Shown here: positions 18,201-26,121 of the stretch, piece after piece
How the letters are laid out: each line of letters begins with the position of its first letter
Numbering within the stretch: the stretch's first letter is position 1
NCBI RefSeq assembly: GCF_020905295.1
Contig: NZ_JAJJMM010000001.1
Span: 4,960,001 to 5,024,000 of the forward strand
Source: Flavobacterium piscisymbiosum
GTDB lineage: Bacteria; Bacteroidota; Bacteroidia; Flavobacteriales; Flavobacteriaceae
Direction of reading: 5' to 3'
Length of the DNA stretch: 64,000 nucleotides
The notes under the pieces: model-generated
Database searches by the model: none
Seen by the model: the letters and a program-made list of their open reading frames with translations, nothing else
Told to the model about the DNA's origin: nothing
Program-made: the position numbers and the translations under genes

Positions 18201-19331
18201 ATGTCCCTACAGCAAACCATTTACCTCGATAATAACGCTACTACCCAACTTGACGAACGTGTACTTGATGCCATGCTTCCTTATTTTATCCATTCGTATG
18301 CGAATGCCAGTAGTGGTCATTTAGCAGGATTAACCGTAAATGAAGCTGTCGAAAATGCTGCGTGGCAAACTGCGAACCAGATTGGGGCAACTCCGGAAGA
18401 AATCATTTTTACGTCGGGCGCAACAGAATCAATCAACTTAGCTATAAAAGGACTCGCAAATCAAAGCAAGAAACATATTATAACGGTTCGTACAGAGCAT
18501 AAAGCTGTTCTGGATACCTGTCAATTTATGGAAAGTATTGGTTTTGAGGTTACTTACTTGCATGTAGATTCTGATGGGGTTTTAGATCTTCAGCTTTTAA
18601 ACGACTCTATTACCGATCATACCTTAATGGTTATTGTAATGATGGTGAATAATGAAATTGGTGTGATTCAGGATATTGATAGAATATCCGCAATAGTTCA
18701 TTCGAAAAAGGCTCTTTTTATGTGTGATGCTACTCAGGCTGTTGGAAAAATGACTATTGATGTGCAAAAATCAGGGATTGACCTTTTGGCCCTTTCGGCA
18801 CATAAATTTTACGGACCAAAAGGTGTAGGCGCTTTGTATCTTTCCGCGAAAGCGAAATTAAAATTAACCCCACAAATACACGGCGGCGGACAACAACGCA
18901 AATTACGCAGCGGAACACTAAATGTTTCCGGAATTATTGGTCTTGGAAAAGCTTGTGAAATTGCCCAAGCTGAAATGAAAACAGATCAGGAAAGAATACA
19001 AAAACTTAGAGATCGTCTTGAAAAATCTTTATTAGAAATTGAAGGATCGTTTGTAAACGGAAATACAAAAAACCGAATATACAATACGTCGAATATTTGC
19101 TTTCCGGGAGTGAATTCTGAAAGTCTGATTCTGGCTTTGCAAAATATTTCGGTTTCGAATGGTTCGTCCTGCTCTGCTGTTACATCCGAACCTTCGCATG
19201 TATTGAAGGCTTTGGGTTTATCTGATGAAAATGCTTTGAGTTCGATTCGTTTTAGTCTAGGGAAATTTACTACTGAAGAAGAAATTTTAGTTACTATTGA
19301 GAGGGTTTGTGCTTTGGTAAGAGAGCTTTAG
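18201..19331 (+). CDS. Cysteine desulfurase (NifS/IscS family)
   Basis: PLP enzyme, 376 residues, that takes sulfur from cysteine to an active-site persulfide. N-terminal YLDNNATTQLD is the family hallmark. The PLP lysine is Lys202 in LSAHKFYGPKG. The catalytic Cys324 sits in NGSSCSAVTSEPSHVLKALG. It is divergent from the oxidoreductase operon (174-bp gap) and is probably the sulfur source for the terminal sulfido ligand of the Mo cofactor or for Fe-S clusters of that enzyme. The role is inferred from neighbourhood; a housekeeping IscS function cannot be excluded. Confidence 0.88.
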   Translation: MSLQQTIYLDNNATTQLDERVLDAMLPYFIHSYANASSGHLAGLTVNEAVENAAWQTANQIGATPEEIIFTSGATESINLAIKGLANQSKKHIITVRTEHKAVLDTCQFMESIGFEVTYLHVDSDGVLDLQLLNDSITDHTLMVIVMMVNNEIGVIQDIDRISAIVHSKKALFMCDATQAVGKMTIDVQKSGIDLLALSAHKFYGPKGVGALYLSAKAKLKLTPQIHGGGQQRKLRSGTLNVSGIIGLGKACEIAQAEMKTDQERIQKLRDRLEKSLLEIEGSFVNGNTKNRIYNTSNICFPGVNSESLILALQNISVSNGSSCSAVTSEPSHVLKALGLSDENALSSIRFSLGKFTTEEEILVTIERVCALVREL

Positions 19332-19332
19332 T

Positions 19333-19530
19333 TTTTTTGCCACGAAGGCACTAAGTCGCAAAGGTTTTTATTTCTTAAGCTTATAATTTCTTGCTAAGTA
19401 GCAAAGTTTCTTTTTTTTTAAAGCTTCGGAGAAGCGGTATATTTATAGCTAATAATTTAAATATTGAAAAAAAGCTCCAGCGGAGCGACATGTTTTTTTT
19501 GCCACAAAGGCGCGAAGACATTAAGATTTT
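19333..19530. repeat. GCAAAG-type intergenic repeats
   Basis: Two related units, TTTGCCACGAAGGCACTAAG (from about 19336) and TTTGCCACAAAGGCGCGAAG (from about 19499), flank a stretch with GCTTCGGAGAAGC and GCTCCAGCGGAGC hairpins. The same words occur at 50282-50446. The open frame at 19391-19618 reads through these repeats and is not a gene. Confidence 0.65.
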
Positions 19531-19595
19531 TTTAATGTTTAATAATTTATCGCCAAGTCGAGAAGATTTGAATAGCTCATATCAAATAACTTCTA

Positions 19596-19890
<295 letters not shown>

Positions 19891-19898
<8 letters not shown>

Positions 19899-20136
19899 TA
19901 GGAAGACCTTCTCTGAATTCTGCTAACATTTCTTCTCTTGTTTGTTTTTTTGCAAAACCACTTTTTTCGCCCTTATCTATTTTGGCTCTTACAAACTCAT
20001 AATACTCATCTTGTGTACGAGCTTGTTTGATCAAATAATTAATAGCTTCACTTTTACTGCTAAATTCTTCTGCTTTAACCTGATTTTTAAGCCACTCCTC
20101 ATTCGGTGCAGTTAATGATATACTTTGTCGTGTCAT
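19891..20136 (-). CDS. parD: ParD-family ribbon-helix-helix antitoxin
   Basis: Antitoxin of 81 residues. The N-terminal RQSISLTAPNEEWLKNQV (3-20) is the ribbon-helix-helix DNA-binding segment, with 'SKSEAINYLIKQART' forming the following helix. The acidic, flexible C-terminus would wrap the toxin. ParD proteins bind their own promoter; a 22-bp perfect palindrome lies 14 bp before this start (20151-20172). Confidence 0.88.
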
Positions 20137-20150
20137 AGCAATAATTTTAA

Positions 20151-20172
20151 ATTGGTGTAAATTTACACCAAT
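20151..20172. promoter_or_regulatory. Perfect 22-bp palindrome, likely parDE operator
   Basis: The sequence is its own reverse complement over all 22 bases, with core GGTGTAAATTTACACC. A second dyad follows (ATTTCG 20173-20178, CGAAAT 20182-20187). Position just upstream of the RHH antitoxin gene fits autoregulation. Confidence 0.7.
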
Positions 20173-20215
20173 ATTTCGAAACGAAATTGTATTTTAGAAA
20201 TTTTTCCTATTTTCC

Positions 20216-20266
20216 CTCTGAACCTTTGTTCCTTTGAACCTTTGTTCCTTTGAACCTTTGAACCTC
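20216..20266. repeat. Short tandem repeat of 16 bp
   Basis: AACCTTTGTTCCTTTG occurs twice head to tail (20221-20236, 20237-20252) and continues as a partial AACCTTTG copy. It lies directly after the mocA stop codon. Confidence 0.85.
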
Positions 20267-20267
20267 T

Positions 20268-20867
20268 TTAAGAAATAAGCTCATTATAATCCTCAATAGT
20301 ATCGATATCTATATTGCCTTTTTCGAAAGGAACTGCAACAGTATCTTCTAAAAATCTATTGATGATTTTTTTTGCGCCTTCCTGACCTTTTAATTGTAGT
20401 AATTCGGTGAAATATTTTTTATGGAAGAGTACCGGAGTTCCTAAGGTTGCTGCGTATTGAGAGGCGGCAATTCCTTTTGCTTTTTTTTGATGTTCTTTTA
20501 TCAAATTCTCAAACACTATAGTTGTAATATAGGGTTGATCGCAAACCGTAAAAATGCATTTTTGGATATCAGGATTTAAGCGTAACAATTCGTTTAAACC
20601 TGTTGCTATAGAAGATGCCATTCCCAACTCCCAATCAGGATTGAAAATTGTTTTTATTTCGGAATCAGTAATTTCTTTTTCGATTAGTTCATGATTCGAT
20701 CCGGTAACGACTATGATTGCAGTATTTGGTACCTGAGAAGCTTGGGAAATTGTGTTTTTTAAAAGAGAAGTATTTTTATACAAAAGCAATTGTTTGGGTT
20801 GTCCTAATCTTGAAGAACTTCCTGCTGCTAAAACAACAATTCCAGTTATCTCTTTCATATTAAACAA
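20268..20867 (-). CDS. mocA: MobA-like NTP transferase, probable molybdopterin cytidylyltransferase (MocA-like)
   Basis: Nucleotidyltransferase of 199 residues. The N-terminal signature VVLAAGSSSRLGQPKQLLLY (11-30) binds the nucleotide, and 'CDQPYIT' carries the metal-binding Asp. MocA adds CMP to molybdopterin, making the cytosine dinucleotide form used by PaoABC-type enzymes. MobA would make the guanine form; neighbourhood with an XdhC protein and an aldehyde oxidoreductase favours MocA. The start overlaps the end of xdhC by 13 bp, so the two are coupled. Confidence 0.8.
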   Translation of the reverse strand: MFNMKEITGIVVLAAGSSSRLGQPKQLLLYKNTSLLKNTISQASQVPNTAIIVVTGSNHELIEKEITDSEIKTIFNPDWELGMASSIATGLNELLRLNPDIQKCIFTVCDQPYITTIVFENLIKEHQKKAKGIAASQYAATLGTPVLFHKKYFTELLQLKGQEGAKKIINRFLEDTVAVPFEKGNIDIDTIEDYNELIS

Positions 20868-21985
20868 GATGTATTGGTTGCAGTATGTATTTTTTCTGTT
20901 TTATATTTTAATGAAGTCCCTTGTTTACCGCTCATTACCGCTTTTATTTCAGCCACGATCGATAAGGCAATTTCTTCTGATGTTTCTGCTCCCAAATCAA
21001 GTCCTATTGGGCCGTAAATGATGTTTAATTTTTCTTCTGTCAATTGTATGCCTTCATTGTTCAAATCATCGAGCATACGATTGAGTTTTGTTTTTGGACC
21101 TAAAATTCCAATATAATTACAATTGATTTTTATGAGAAGTTTTAAAACAGCCAAATCATATTTATAATTATGCGTGATCAGGACAAAATAAGTCTGTTCG
21201 TCGATAATAATATTTTCCAGTAATTGTTCCGGTTTTACAACAAATACATTTTTGGCTTCCGGAAATCTTTTTTTTGTAGCATGTGTTGCTCGGCCTTCGC
21301 CAATGGTAATTTCCCAACCTAATAAAGAAGTCATTTTTACCAATGGCTGAACGTCATTTCCTGCTCCAACAATTACCAGAGAAACGGGAGGATTTATATA
21401 ATCTGCCAAAACCTCATTCTCCTGATCATCGTGAAGTTTTTTTATTAATGTTGTTTTGTTATTCAATGCCTCTTTTGCATCTTGCAGAATATTAAGTGTC
21501 CTATTACTGCTGTAAATTGGTTCTTGATTTTCTCTGTAAAACAGTACTGTTCCTTGCTGAATTGCTTGTCTTTTTAATGAAAAAACGGTTGCTACGACAG
21601 CATCTTTTCGTTCCAGTTCTAACTGCTGCAAAAGCTGTATCGGATTATTCTCTACCTCATCATTAATATATTCAAAAAGAATATGCACAATTCCGTTACA
21701 TCCTAATTGCAAACCTACTTCGCTATCCTCTTCATTACTTGTATTATAAGTAATCAATTTATTTTGTTGCTGATGGATGGAAAGAAGCGCTTTTCGCAAT
21801 GCATCACCTTCTAAACAGCCTCCGCTAATGGCGCCTGTAAGCAAACCATCCTCAGTAACAAGCATACGTGCTCCGGGCTGACGGTACGACGAACCCTCGA
21901 CCTTTACCACGGTGGCAAGTGCTGTCTTTTTTCCGGCGGCTTTTGCCTGGGAATGTGCTTTTAGAATCTCGCTTATTTCCTTCAT
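20855..21985 (-). CDS. xdhC: XdhC/PaoD-family molybdenum cofactor insertion chaperone
   Basis: Chaperone of 376 residues that binds the mature Mo cofactor, protects its sulfuration and delivers it to the apoenzyme. N-terminal XdhC/CoxI domain with 'VVKVEGSSYRQPGARMLV' (given in part) and 'GAISGGCLEGD'. The C-terminal Rossmann domain has 'LVIVGAGNDVQPLVKMTSLLG' (in part) and ends near 'EIALSIVAEIKAVMSG'. First gene of an xdhC-mocA pair. Together with the cysteine desulfurase this supplies the maturation steps for the PaoABC enzyme 3 kb away. Confidence 0.88.
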   Translation of the reverse strand: MKEISEILKAHSQAKAAGKKTALATVVKVEGSSYRQPGARMLVTEDGLLTGAISGGCLEGDALRKALLSIHQQQNKLITYNTSNEEDSEVGLQLGCNGIVHILFEYINDEVENNPIQLLQQLELERKDAVVATVFSLKRQAIQQGTVLFYRENQEPIYSSNRTLNILQDAKEALNNKTTLIKKLHDDQENEVLADYINPPVSLVIVGAGNDVQPLVKMTSLLGWEITIGEGRATHATKKRFPEAKNVFVVKPEQLLENIIIDEQTYFVLITHNYKYDLAVLKLLIKINCNYIGILGPKTKLNRMLDDLNNEGIQLTEEKLNIIYGPIGLDLGAETSEEIALSIVAEIKAVMSGKQGTSLKYKTEKIHTATNTSCLI

Positions 21986-22086
21986 ACTACTAAATCGTGC
22001 TTAACAAAAATAACTAATTATTTTTTTGCCGAAGATTTAAACGCCTTAAAGTATTAACTCAATAAAAATATTTTTAACCATGACAT

Positions 22087-22860
22087 TTAAATCGATATGA
22101 TTCCCATAACCATCGCTGTTTTTACCGCTTCGGTTGTATTGGCGACTTTCATTTTTTCGATTATATTTTGTCTGTGGCGGCGAACTGTATAAACCGAAAT
22201 ATTTAGTAGTGTTGCAATATTGGGGCTGCTGCTTCCTTTGGCCAAAAGCGTCAGGATTTCGAGTTCTCTTTTAGAAAGCAGGGTTTGTTGGTAATGTTTG
22301 TATTTTTCGATCGAAATAATCTCACCCGTTTCAATATTGACTATTTTACCGTCGATTCCTAAACGGGGCTGAATATCTGCCGACGGTGAATAAAGACATA
22401 ACGCCAGCCAGATACTTCCGTTACTAAAGCTTTTTAAGTAAATGGTTCTATGATTGATGTAGGCACAATTCTCCAATGTATTTTGAGTACGAATACGGCT
22501 TGAAGTACTGTATTTATGACTGTCCTGATAAGGCAGTGTTTTTAGGTATTGAAAATAATTCAGTTCCAAGATATGGCGCTCGATTAAATCGTCGGGATGA
22601 ATTTTGGTGAAGATACATTCTTCGAAGGCAGAATCGATCACAGAGTTTTCAGCCGGTAAACCAAATACTTTTCCGAAATTACCGGCGTAAATATAACTGC
22701 AATCGGCTTGAAAATCTGATAAGACGGCCACACACTGATCGAGGCTTACATAACCTGCTACTAATTTTTTGAAGGTTTCTATATCATTGCATTCTTCTAT
22801 CGAAAATGTTTGTTCTAATAAAGTGGCTGATAATTGATTCTCGACGGATACATTTGACAT
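22087..22860 (-). CDS. LuxR-type transcriptional regulator with N-terminal sensor-like domain
   Basis: Regulator of 257 residues. The C-terminus (about 190-257) is a LuxR/FixJ helix-turn-helix with LSKRELEILTLLAKG, 'ISVYTVRRHRQNIIEKM' and 'AVKTAMVMGII'. The N-terminal 180 residues look PAS-like: 'LSDFQADCSYIYAGNFGKVFG' (in part) and 'KIHPDDLIERH' are typical of such sensors. There is no phospho-acceptor domain. It sits between xdhC and a divergent DUF1349 gene; the target is unknown. This architecture is common in Flavobacterium. Confidence 0.8.
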   Translation of the reverse strand: MSNVSVENQLSATLLEQTFSIEECNDIETFKKLVAGYVSLDQCVAVLSDFQADCSYIYAGNFGKVFGLPAENSVIDSAFEECIFTKIHPDDLIERHILELNYFQYLKTLPYQDSHKYSTSSRIRTQNTLENCAYINHRTIYLKSFSNGSIWLALCLYSPSADIQPRLGIDGKIVNIETGEIISIEKYKHYQQTLLSKRELEILTLLAKGSSSPNIATLLNISVYTVRRHRQNIIEKMKVANTTEAVKTAMVMGIISI

Positions 22861-22891
22861 AAACAGGATTAAAAATGGTTAATTTTACGTA

Positions 22892-22922
22892 TTGTGGCTT
22901 CTGGAAAGCGGTGGTATTTTTG
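22892..22922 (+). promoter_or_regulatory. Promoter for the DUF1349 gene
   Basis: TTG (22892-22894), a 20-base spacer, and TATTTTTG (22915-22922), a perfect TAnnTTTG element of Bacteroidota housekeeping promoters. It predicts a leader of about 35 bases before the start at 22964. Confidence 0.6.
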
Positions 22923-22963
22923 ATAAACTAAAATATAATTTTTCTATTTAAAAAAAGCACTTT

Positions 22964-23719
22964 ATGAAATCAAAATTTTATGTTTTCTGCATTTTATCCG
23001 GCTTAACTTTATTATCGGCCTGCGGAAACAATAACCAAAAAGAAGTATCAGAAGTAACTTCAAAAAACAGCCAAAAAACTGATTCTGCCTTTGTAAACGG
23101 CAGTCCCTGCGATATTAAACTTGCTAATATTCATTTTACTAAATCTATTAATGGCGCTGATACTTTGGCAAAAGCCGATGCAAATGGCAAAGTAATTTTC
23201 CGCGCAGGCGAAAAGAAAGATTATTTTTCAGATCCTAATGGCGAATTATCCAACAACACCGCTCCTATTTTATTATCAAAAGTCGATAATACCAAACCTT
23301 TTACTTTAATAGCTAAAGTAACGCCTGAATTTACAGAGAAAGGATTGTATAATGCGGGTGTTTTATATATTTATGTGAATGATAATTTCTATCAAAAATT
23401 TTGTTTCGAACAAGACGAACGCGGCAATCATCGAGTGGTAACGGTACGCACGATTGGAACTTCTGACGATAATAATCATGATGTTGTGACGGCCCCAACG
23501 ATTTACATGAAAATATCATCGGATACCAAAACAGTAGCCAGCTATTATTCTTTGGATAAAAAAAACTGGCAAATGGTTCGTTTGTATAAAAACAATTATC
23601 CTAAAACAATCTGGGTTGGAATTAGTACGCAATGTCCTGTTGACAAAGGAACTCAAAGTGTTTTTGAAGACATTACGTTAGATCAAAAAAGTGTGACCGA
23701 TTTTAGAATGGGGAATTAA
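22964..23719 (+). CDS. DUF1349 lipoprotein
   Basis: Predicted lipoprotein of 251 residues with signal MKSKFYVFCILSGLTLLSAC (Cys20). The rest matches the DUF1349 family, a concanavalin-like beta sandwich: 'GLYNAGVLYIYVNDNFYQKF', 'MKISSDTKTVASYYSLDKK' and 'WVGISTQCPVDKGTQSVFED'. The family is often linked to carbohydrates, but its function is not known. It has its own promoter-like sequence. Confidence 0.75.
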   Translation: MKSKFYVFCILSGLTLLSACGNNNQKEVSEVTSKNSQKTDSAFVNGSPCDIKLANIHFTKSINGADTLAKADANGKVIFRAGEKKDYFSDPNGELSNNTAPILLSKVDNTKPFTLIAKVTPEFTEKGLYNAGVLYIYVNDNFYQKFCFEQDERGNHRVVTVRTIGTSDDNNHDVVTAPTIYMKISSDTKTVASYYSLDKKNWQMVRLYKNNYPKTIWVGISTQCPVDKGTQSVFEDITLDQKSVTDFRMGN

Positions 23720-23772
23720 TTAAACCAGAACTTACCATTTAGTAACTTCCATAGAATCAATTATTTTTTTTA

Positions 23773-23800
23773 TTTGTATGATTTATATGATGCAATTTTG
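23773..23800 (+). promoter_or_regulatory. Candidate promoter for the YegP-like gene
   Basis: TTTG (23773-23776), a 16-base gap, then CAATTTTG (23793-23800), which matches TAnnTTTG at 7 of 8 positions. Spacing is slightly short. Confidence 0.35.
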
Positions 23801-23849
23801 TATTTTTATCTGAAGCAAAATAAATAATATTTAACTAAAATAAAACTAC

Positions 23850-24182
23850 ATGGGAAAATTTGTGATTACCAAAAGAACCAATGGTGAATTCCAATTTAAT
23901 TTAAAAGCAGGTAACGGCCAGACTATTTTAACCAGTGAAGGTTATACTACTAAAGCTGCTTGCACTAACGGAATCGAATCTGTGAAAACAAATTCTAAAG
24001 ATGACTCTAAGTTTGATAAACTGGAATCGAAAAGCGGAAAACCGTATTTCAATTTAAAAGCCAGCAATGGTCAAATCATTGGATCAAGCGAAATGTATGA
24101 AAGTACAAGCGCGCGAGATAACGGAATTGCATCAGTAAAAACAAATGCAGCTGAGGCAACTACAGATGATCAAACAGTATAA
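23850..24182 (+). CDS. YegP/DUF1508 family protein with two repeats
   Basis: Small cytosolic protein of 110 residues made of two DUF1508 repeats: GKFVITKRTNGEFQFNLKAG (2-21) and 'KSGKPYFNLKASNGQIIGSS'. Each repeat ends with an 'NGI.SVKTN' segment. The family is widespread, possibly stress related, and its function is unestablished. A strong terminator follows. Confidence 0.88.
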   Translation: MGKFVITKRTNGEFQFNLKAGNGQTILTSEGYTTKAACTNGIESVKTNSKDDSKFDKLESKSGKPYFNLKASNGQIIGSSEMYESTSARDNGIASVKTNAAEATTDDQTV

Positions 24183-24201
24183 TTTATTTTTATAATATAG
24201 A

Positions 24202-24230
24202 AAAACGGGGTTATGCGACCCCGTTTTTTT
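24202..24230 (+). terminator. Rho-independent terminator
   Basis: AAAACGGGGT (24202-24211) pairs with ACCCCGTTTT (24218-24227), loop TATGCG, then more T. It ends the YegP-like gene; the A run on the left arm means it may also serve the opposite strand. Confidence 0.9.
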
Positions 24231-24262
24231 ATGATCCTATTTTTTAGGCTTTGCAATTGTCT

Positions 24263-24595
24263 CTACTCAGAAAAATCGCTGTTCTTCTCAAACAAATAAA
24301 TCTTAACATCCTTAAGGTTCGTTTTTGAAAATAATCCAAGCGAATCCGGTTTTCGTTCGACTTTTTTTGAAGAGTAACCTTCCTTTCTTAAAACTATTTT
24401 GCACATTTTATTTGGCCTAACTTTTAAGATAAAGTATCCTGTGCTATCTGTTTCGGTTTTATTTCCGTTGCTATCTATTTGTACATTTATAATGGGCTGT
24501 TCACTATCATAATCGTACACATAACCTGAAAAAGTATTGTTTGTGCAGCTACAAAGTAGCAATAGGAGAACAATTAGGTTTAATTTTGCTTTCAT
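24263..24595 (-). CDS. Small lipoprotein with carboxypeptidase-D regulatory-like fold
   Basis: Lipoprotein of 110 residues, signal MKAKLNLIVLLLLLCSC (Cys17). The mature part resembles a carboxypeptidase regulatory-like beta sandwich: 'FSGYVYDYDSEQPIINVQID', 'TETDSTGYFILKV' and 'VLRKEGYSSKKVE'. The same fold opens SusC proteins, but here it stands alone. The role is unknown. Confidence 0.7.
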   Translation of the reverse strand: MKAKLNLIVLLLLLCSCTNNTFSGYVYDYDSEQPIINVQIDSNGNKTETDSTGYFILKVRPNKMCKIVLRKEGYSSKKVERKPDSLGLFSKTNLKDVKIYLFEKNSDFSE

Positions 24596-24682
24596 TTCTT
24601 AAAAAAAATATTCCAACCAAATTATACCGCTTTTACAGAATACACAATACCCACTTTTAGTGATTTTTTAATGTAAAAATAA

Positions 24683-24716
24683 AAAAGGGTGCCTGAAAAA
24701 TTTCATACACCCTTTT
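24683..24716 (-). terminator. Terminator of the XRE regulator gene
   Basis: AAAAGGGTG (24683-24691) pairs with CACCCTTTT (24708-24716). Read on the minus strand it is followed by a T-rich run. It begins about 40 bp after the stop codon of the XRE gene. Confidence 0.75.
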
Positions 24717-24756
24717 GGTAAAATAAACTCAAAATAAAACCGTAGTTACGGATACT

Positions 24757-25143
24757 TCAAATTTGTCCGAATCTGTCTTTGTAGCGACATAATTCTTCTT
24801 CAGTTTTAAGTAGTAATTTTTCTAAAAGTTTTATTTTATCTTCATACAGCACCTTAAGAGTGGCACTGTTATCTGAGTTAATCTGAATACTTCCGTTATT
24901 GTTTCCTCTGACTTTATTGACATTATTAAAATATCTCTGGCTGTCAAAACTAATAACATCTTCTACACTAACTTCGAGAATACGGGCAATTTCGACTAAT
25001 TTTACATAAGAAAGAATGGTCTTTCCTTTTTCAATTTTACTATAACCTGCCTGTGTAACTCCTAGTTGATCTGCCATATATTCCTGCGTATAATTTTTTA
25101 ATTCTCGAATGCTTTTAATTTTATTTTTTATTGAAGAGGTCAT
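24757..25143 (-). CDS. XRE-family helix-turn-helix regulator with C-terminal coiled coil
   Basis: Regulator of 128 residues. Residues about 8-65 form an XRE/Cro helix-turn-helix (RELKNYTQEYMADQLGVTQA, then 'GYSKIEKGKTILSY'). The C-terminal 40 residues are Leu/Lys/Glu-rich and look like a coiled coil ('YEDKIKLLEKLLLKTEEELC'). The promoter region contains several perfect dyads (25163-25264) that could be its operators. It shares a leader motif, AATCCCCCAA on the coding strand, with the small membrane protein gene upstream. Confidence 0.82.
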   Translation of the reverse strand: MTSSIKNKIKSIRELKNYTQEYMADQLGVTQAGYSKIEKGKTILSYVKLVEIARILEVSVEDVISFDSQRYFNNVNKVRGNNNGSIQINSDNSATLKVLYEDKIKLLEKLLLKTEEELCRYKDRFGQI

Positions 25144-25150
25144 AATTTCA

Positions 25151-25160
25151 TTGGGGGATT
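25151..25160 (-). promoter_or_regulatory. Shared leader motif, copy before the XRE gene
   Basis: TTGGGGGATT on the + strand (AATCCCCCAA in the mRNA sense) lies 7 bases before the XRE start codon. The same 10-mer occurs at 25784-25793, 6 bases before the membrane protein start. Confidence 0.55.
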
Positions 25161-25162
25161 TT

Positions 25163-25264
25163 GTATAGCTAAAACTGACCGGTACTAAACTTTTAGTATT
25201 ACAGCTATACTATTTAATGTTTAATATCATACTACCTCAATAGTAGGGTTACTGTAGTAGTATG
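25163..25264. promoter_or_regulatory. Cluster of dyads upstream of the XRE gene
   Basis: GTATAGCT (25163-25170) with AGCTATAC (25203-25210) encloses TACTAAA (25183-25189) with TTTAGTA (25192-25198). A third dyad is CATACTAC (25228-25235) with GTAGTATG (25257-25264). All arms are perfect. Likely binding sites for the XRE protein itself, by position only. Confidence 0.5.
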
Positions 25265-25267
25265 TGT

Positions 25268-25354
25268 TCATTTTTTTTTAGTGGTAATAAAAAAACCATA
25301 TAAAATAGCCACTGCTATCATAACTAAATCGTAAAGGGAAATTCCTAATAACAT
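25268..25354 (-). CDS. Possible 28-residue single-span membrane peptide
   Basis: Open frame MLLGISLYDLVMIAVAILYG followed by FFITTKKK. It has one continuous hydrophobic span and a triple-lysine tail, which is the shape of known small membrane peptides. It starts 9 bases after the stop of the membrane protein gene and ends before the dyad-rich promoter of the XRE gene, so it may be the second gene of that unit. Short length leaves real doubt. Confidence 0.45.
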   Translation of the reverse strand: MLLGISLYDLVMIAVAILYGFFITTKKK

Positions 25355-25363
25355 TGCTTTATT

Positions 25364-25777
25364 TTATAGGTTCTTTTTTGTTTTCTGTAACAATCGGTTG
25401 AAATTGAGATTTAAAAAATGATCAATCTGTTTTCCTATTACAGGACGATCTACACCGTTTATTTTTACTTTGGTTTCTTTTTTATAAATGTCTCTCACAA
25501 TGACATAATATTCAAATTCGATGTCGTTATGAAATCTCAAAATAATTAGAATTGTATAGAGTAATAAGGTAGGTCCTATATAATACAACTCAGATAAATT
25601 GGAGAAAACCATACAGTAATACGCCAAAGCTGTTACTGCTATAAAAGCACAATTTTCAAGAAGAAAAGACTTCTTTTTTTTAAGTAAACCAAGTTCTACA
25701 ATCTCATTATAGCTGTATTGCCATCGATTTGATCCATATTGAAATTGAACTTGATCTTGAGTAAGGGTAAAGAACAT
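25364..25777 (-). CDS. Small membrane protein of unknown function
   Basis: Start at 25777 gives 137 residues; the frame is open to 25804. The start at 25777 is preferred because it places the shared AATCCCCCAA leader motif 6 bases upstream, the same arrangement as at the XRE gene. Two hydrophobic spans ('CAFIAVTALAYYCMVFS' and 'LYYIGPTLLLYTILIIL') are flanked by a soluble N-terminus and a basic C-terminus. It resembles short PH-domain-like membrane proteins, but the family is not recognised. Neighbour of a small membrane peptide and an XRE regulator. Confidence 0.65.
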   Translation of the reverse strand: MFFTLTQDQVQFQYGSNRWQYSYNEIVELGLLKKKKSFLLENCAFIAVTALAYYCMVFSNLSELYYIGPTLLLYTILIILRFHNDIEFEYYVIVRDIYKKETKVKINGVDRPVIGKQIDHFLNLNFNRLLQKTKKNL

Positions 25778-25783
25778 AATAAT

Positions 25784-25793
25784 TTGGGGGATT
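25784..25793 (-). promoter_or_regulatory. Shared leader motif, copy before the membrane protein gene
   Basis: Second copy of TTGGGGGATT, 6 bases before the start codon at 25777. It helps decide that start. Confidence 0.55.
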
Positions 25794-25804
25794 AAGAAAA
25801 ACAT

Positions 25805-26064
25805 AAATTCACTGTCGTGAAGAATTGAAAAAACTTAAAAAAATTATCTGATTATAATTATTTTTAAAGCAATTCCTCACCTCCGCAATATTACGCATTA
25901 TCTCGTTTTTTTTTCTTACAAACCCTCTTATAGAATATAACTAAAAGTTGTAATTAAATCTAAAATGTAAATTTTTAATTCTTATTCGATCCTTAAACGT
26001 GAGAATTTAATTTATGACTTCATTTTTGTAATGCATATGTTTTTCAAATTGATACAAAAAAAAA
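25805..26064. other. AT-rich intergenic region without recognised genes
   Basis: The gap between the membrane protein gene and PUL 2 is AT-rich. Apart from the PUL 2 terminator at its far end I see no gene, repeat or clear promoter; a TAnnTTTG element for the minus-strand gene was looked for and not found. Confidence 0.5.
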
Positions 26065-26098
26065 TAAGGACTATTTCTATCAAAAGAAATAGCCCTTA
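26065..26098 (-). terminator. Terminator of PUL 2
   Basis: TAAGGACTATTTCT (26065-26078) pairs with AGAAATAGCCCTTA (26085-26098), 13 of 14 bases, with a T-rich run on the minus strand. It lies 23 bp after the stop of the last PUL 2 gene. Confidence 0.85.
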
Positions 26099-26121
26099 CT
26101 GACCAAAATTAATATATAAAA

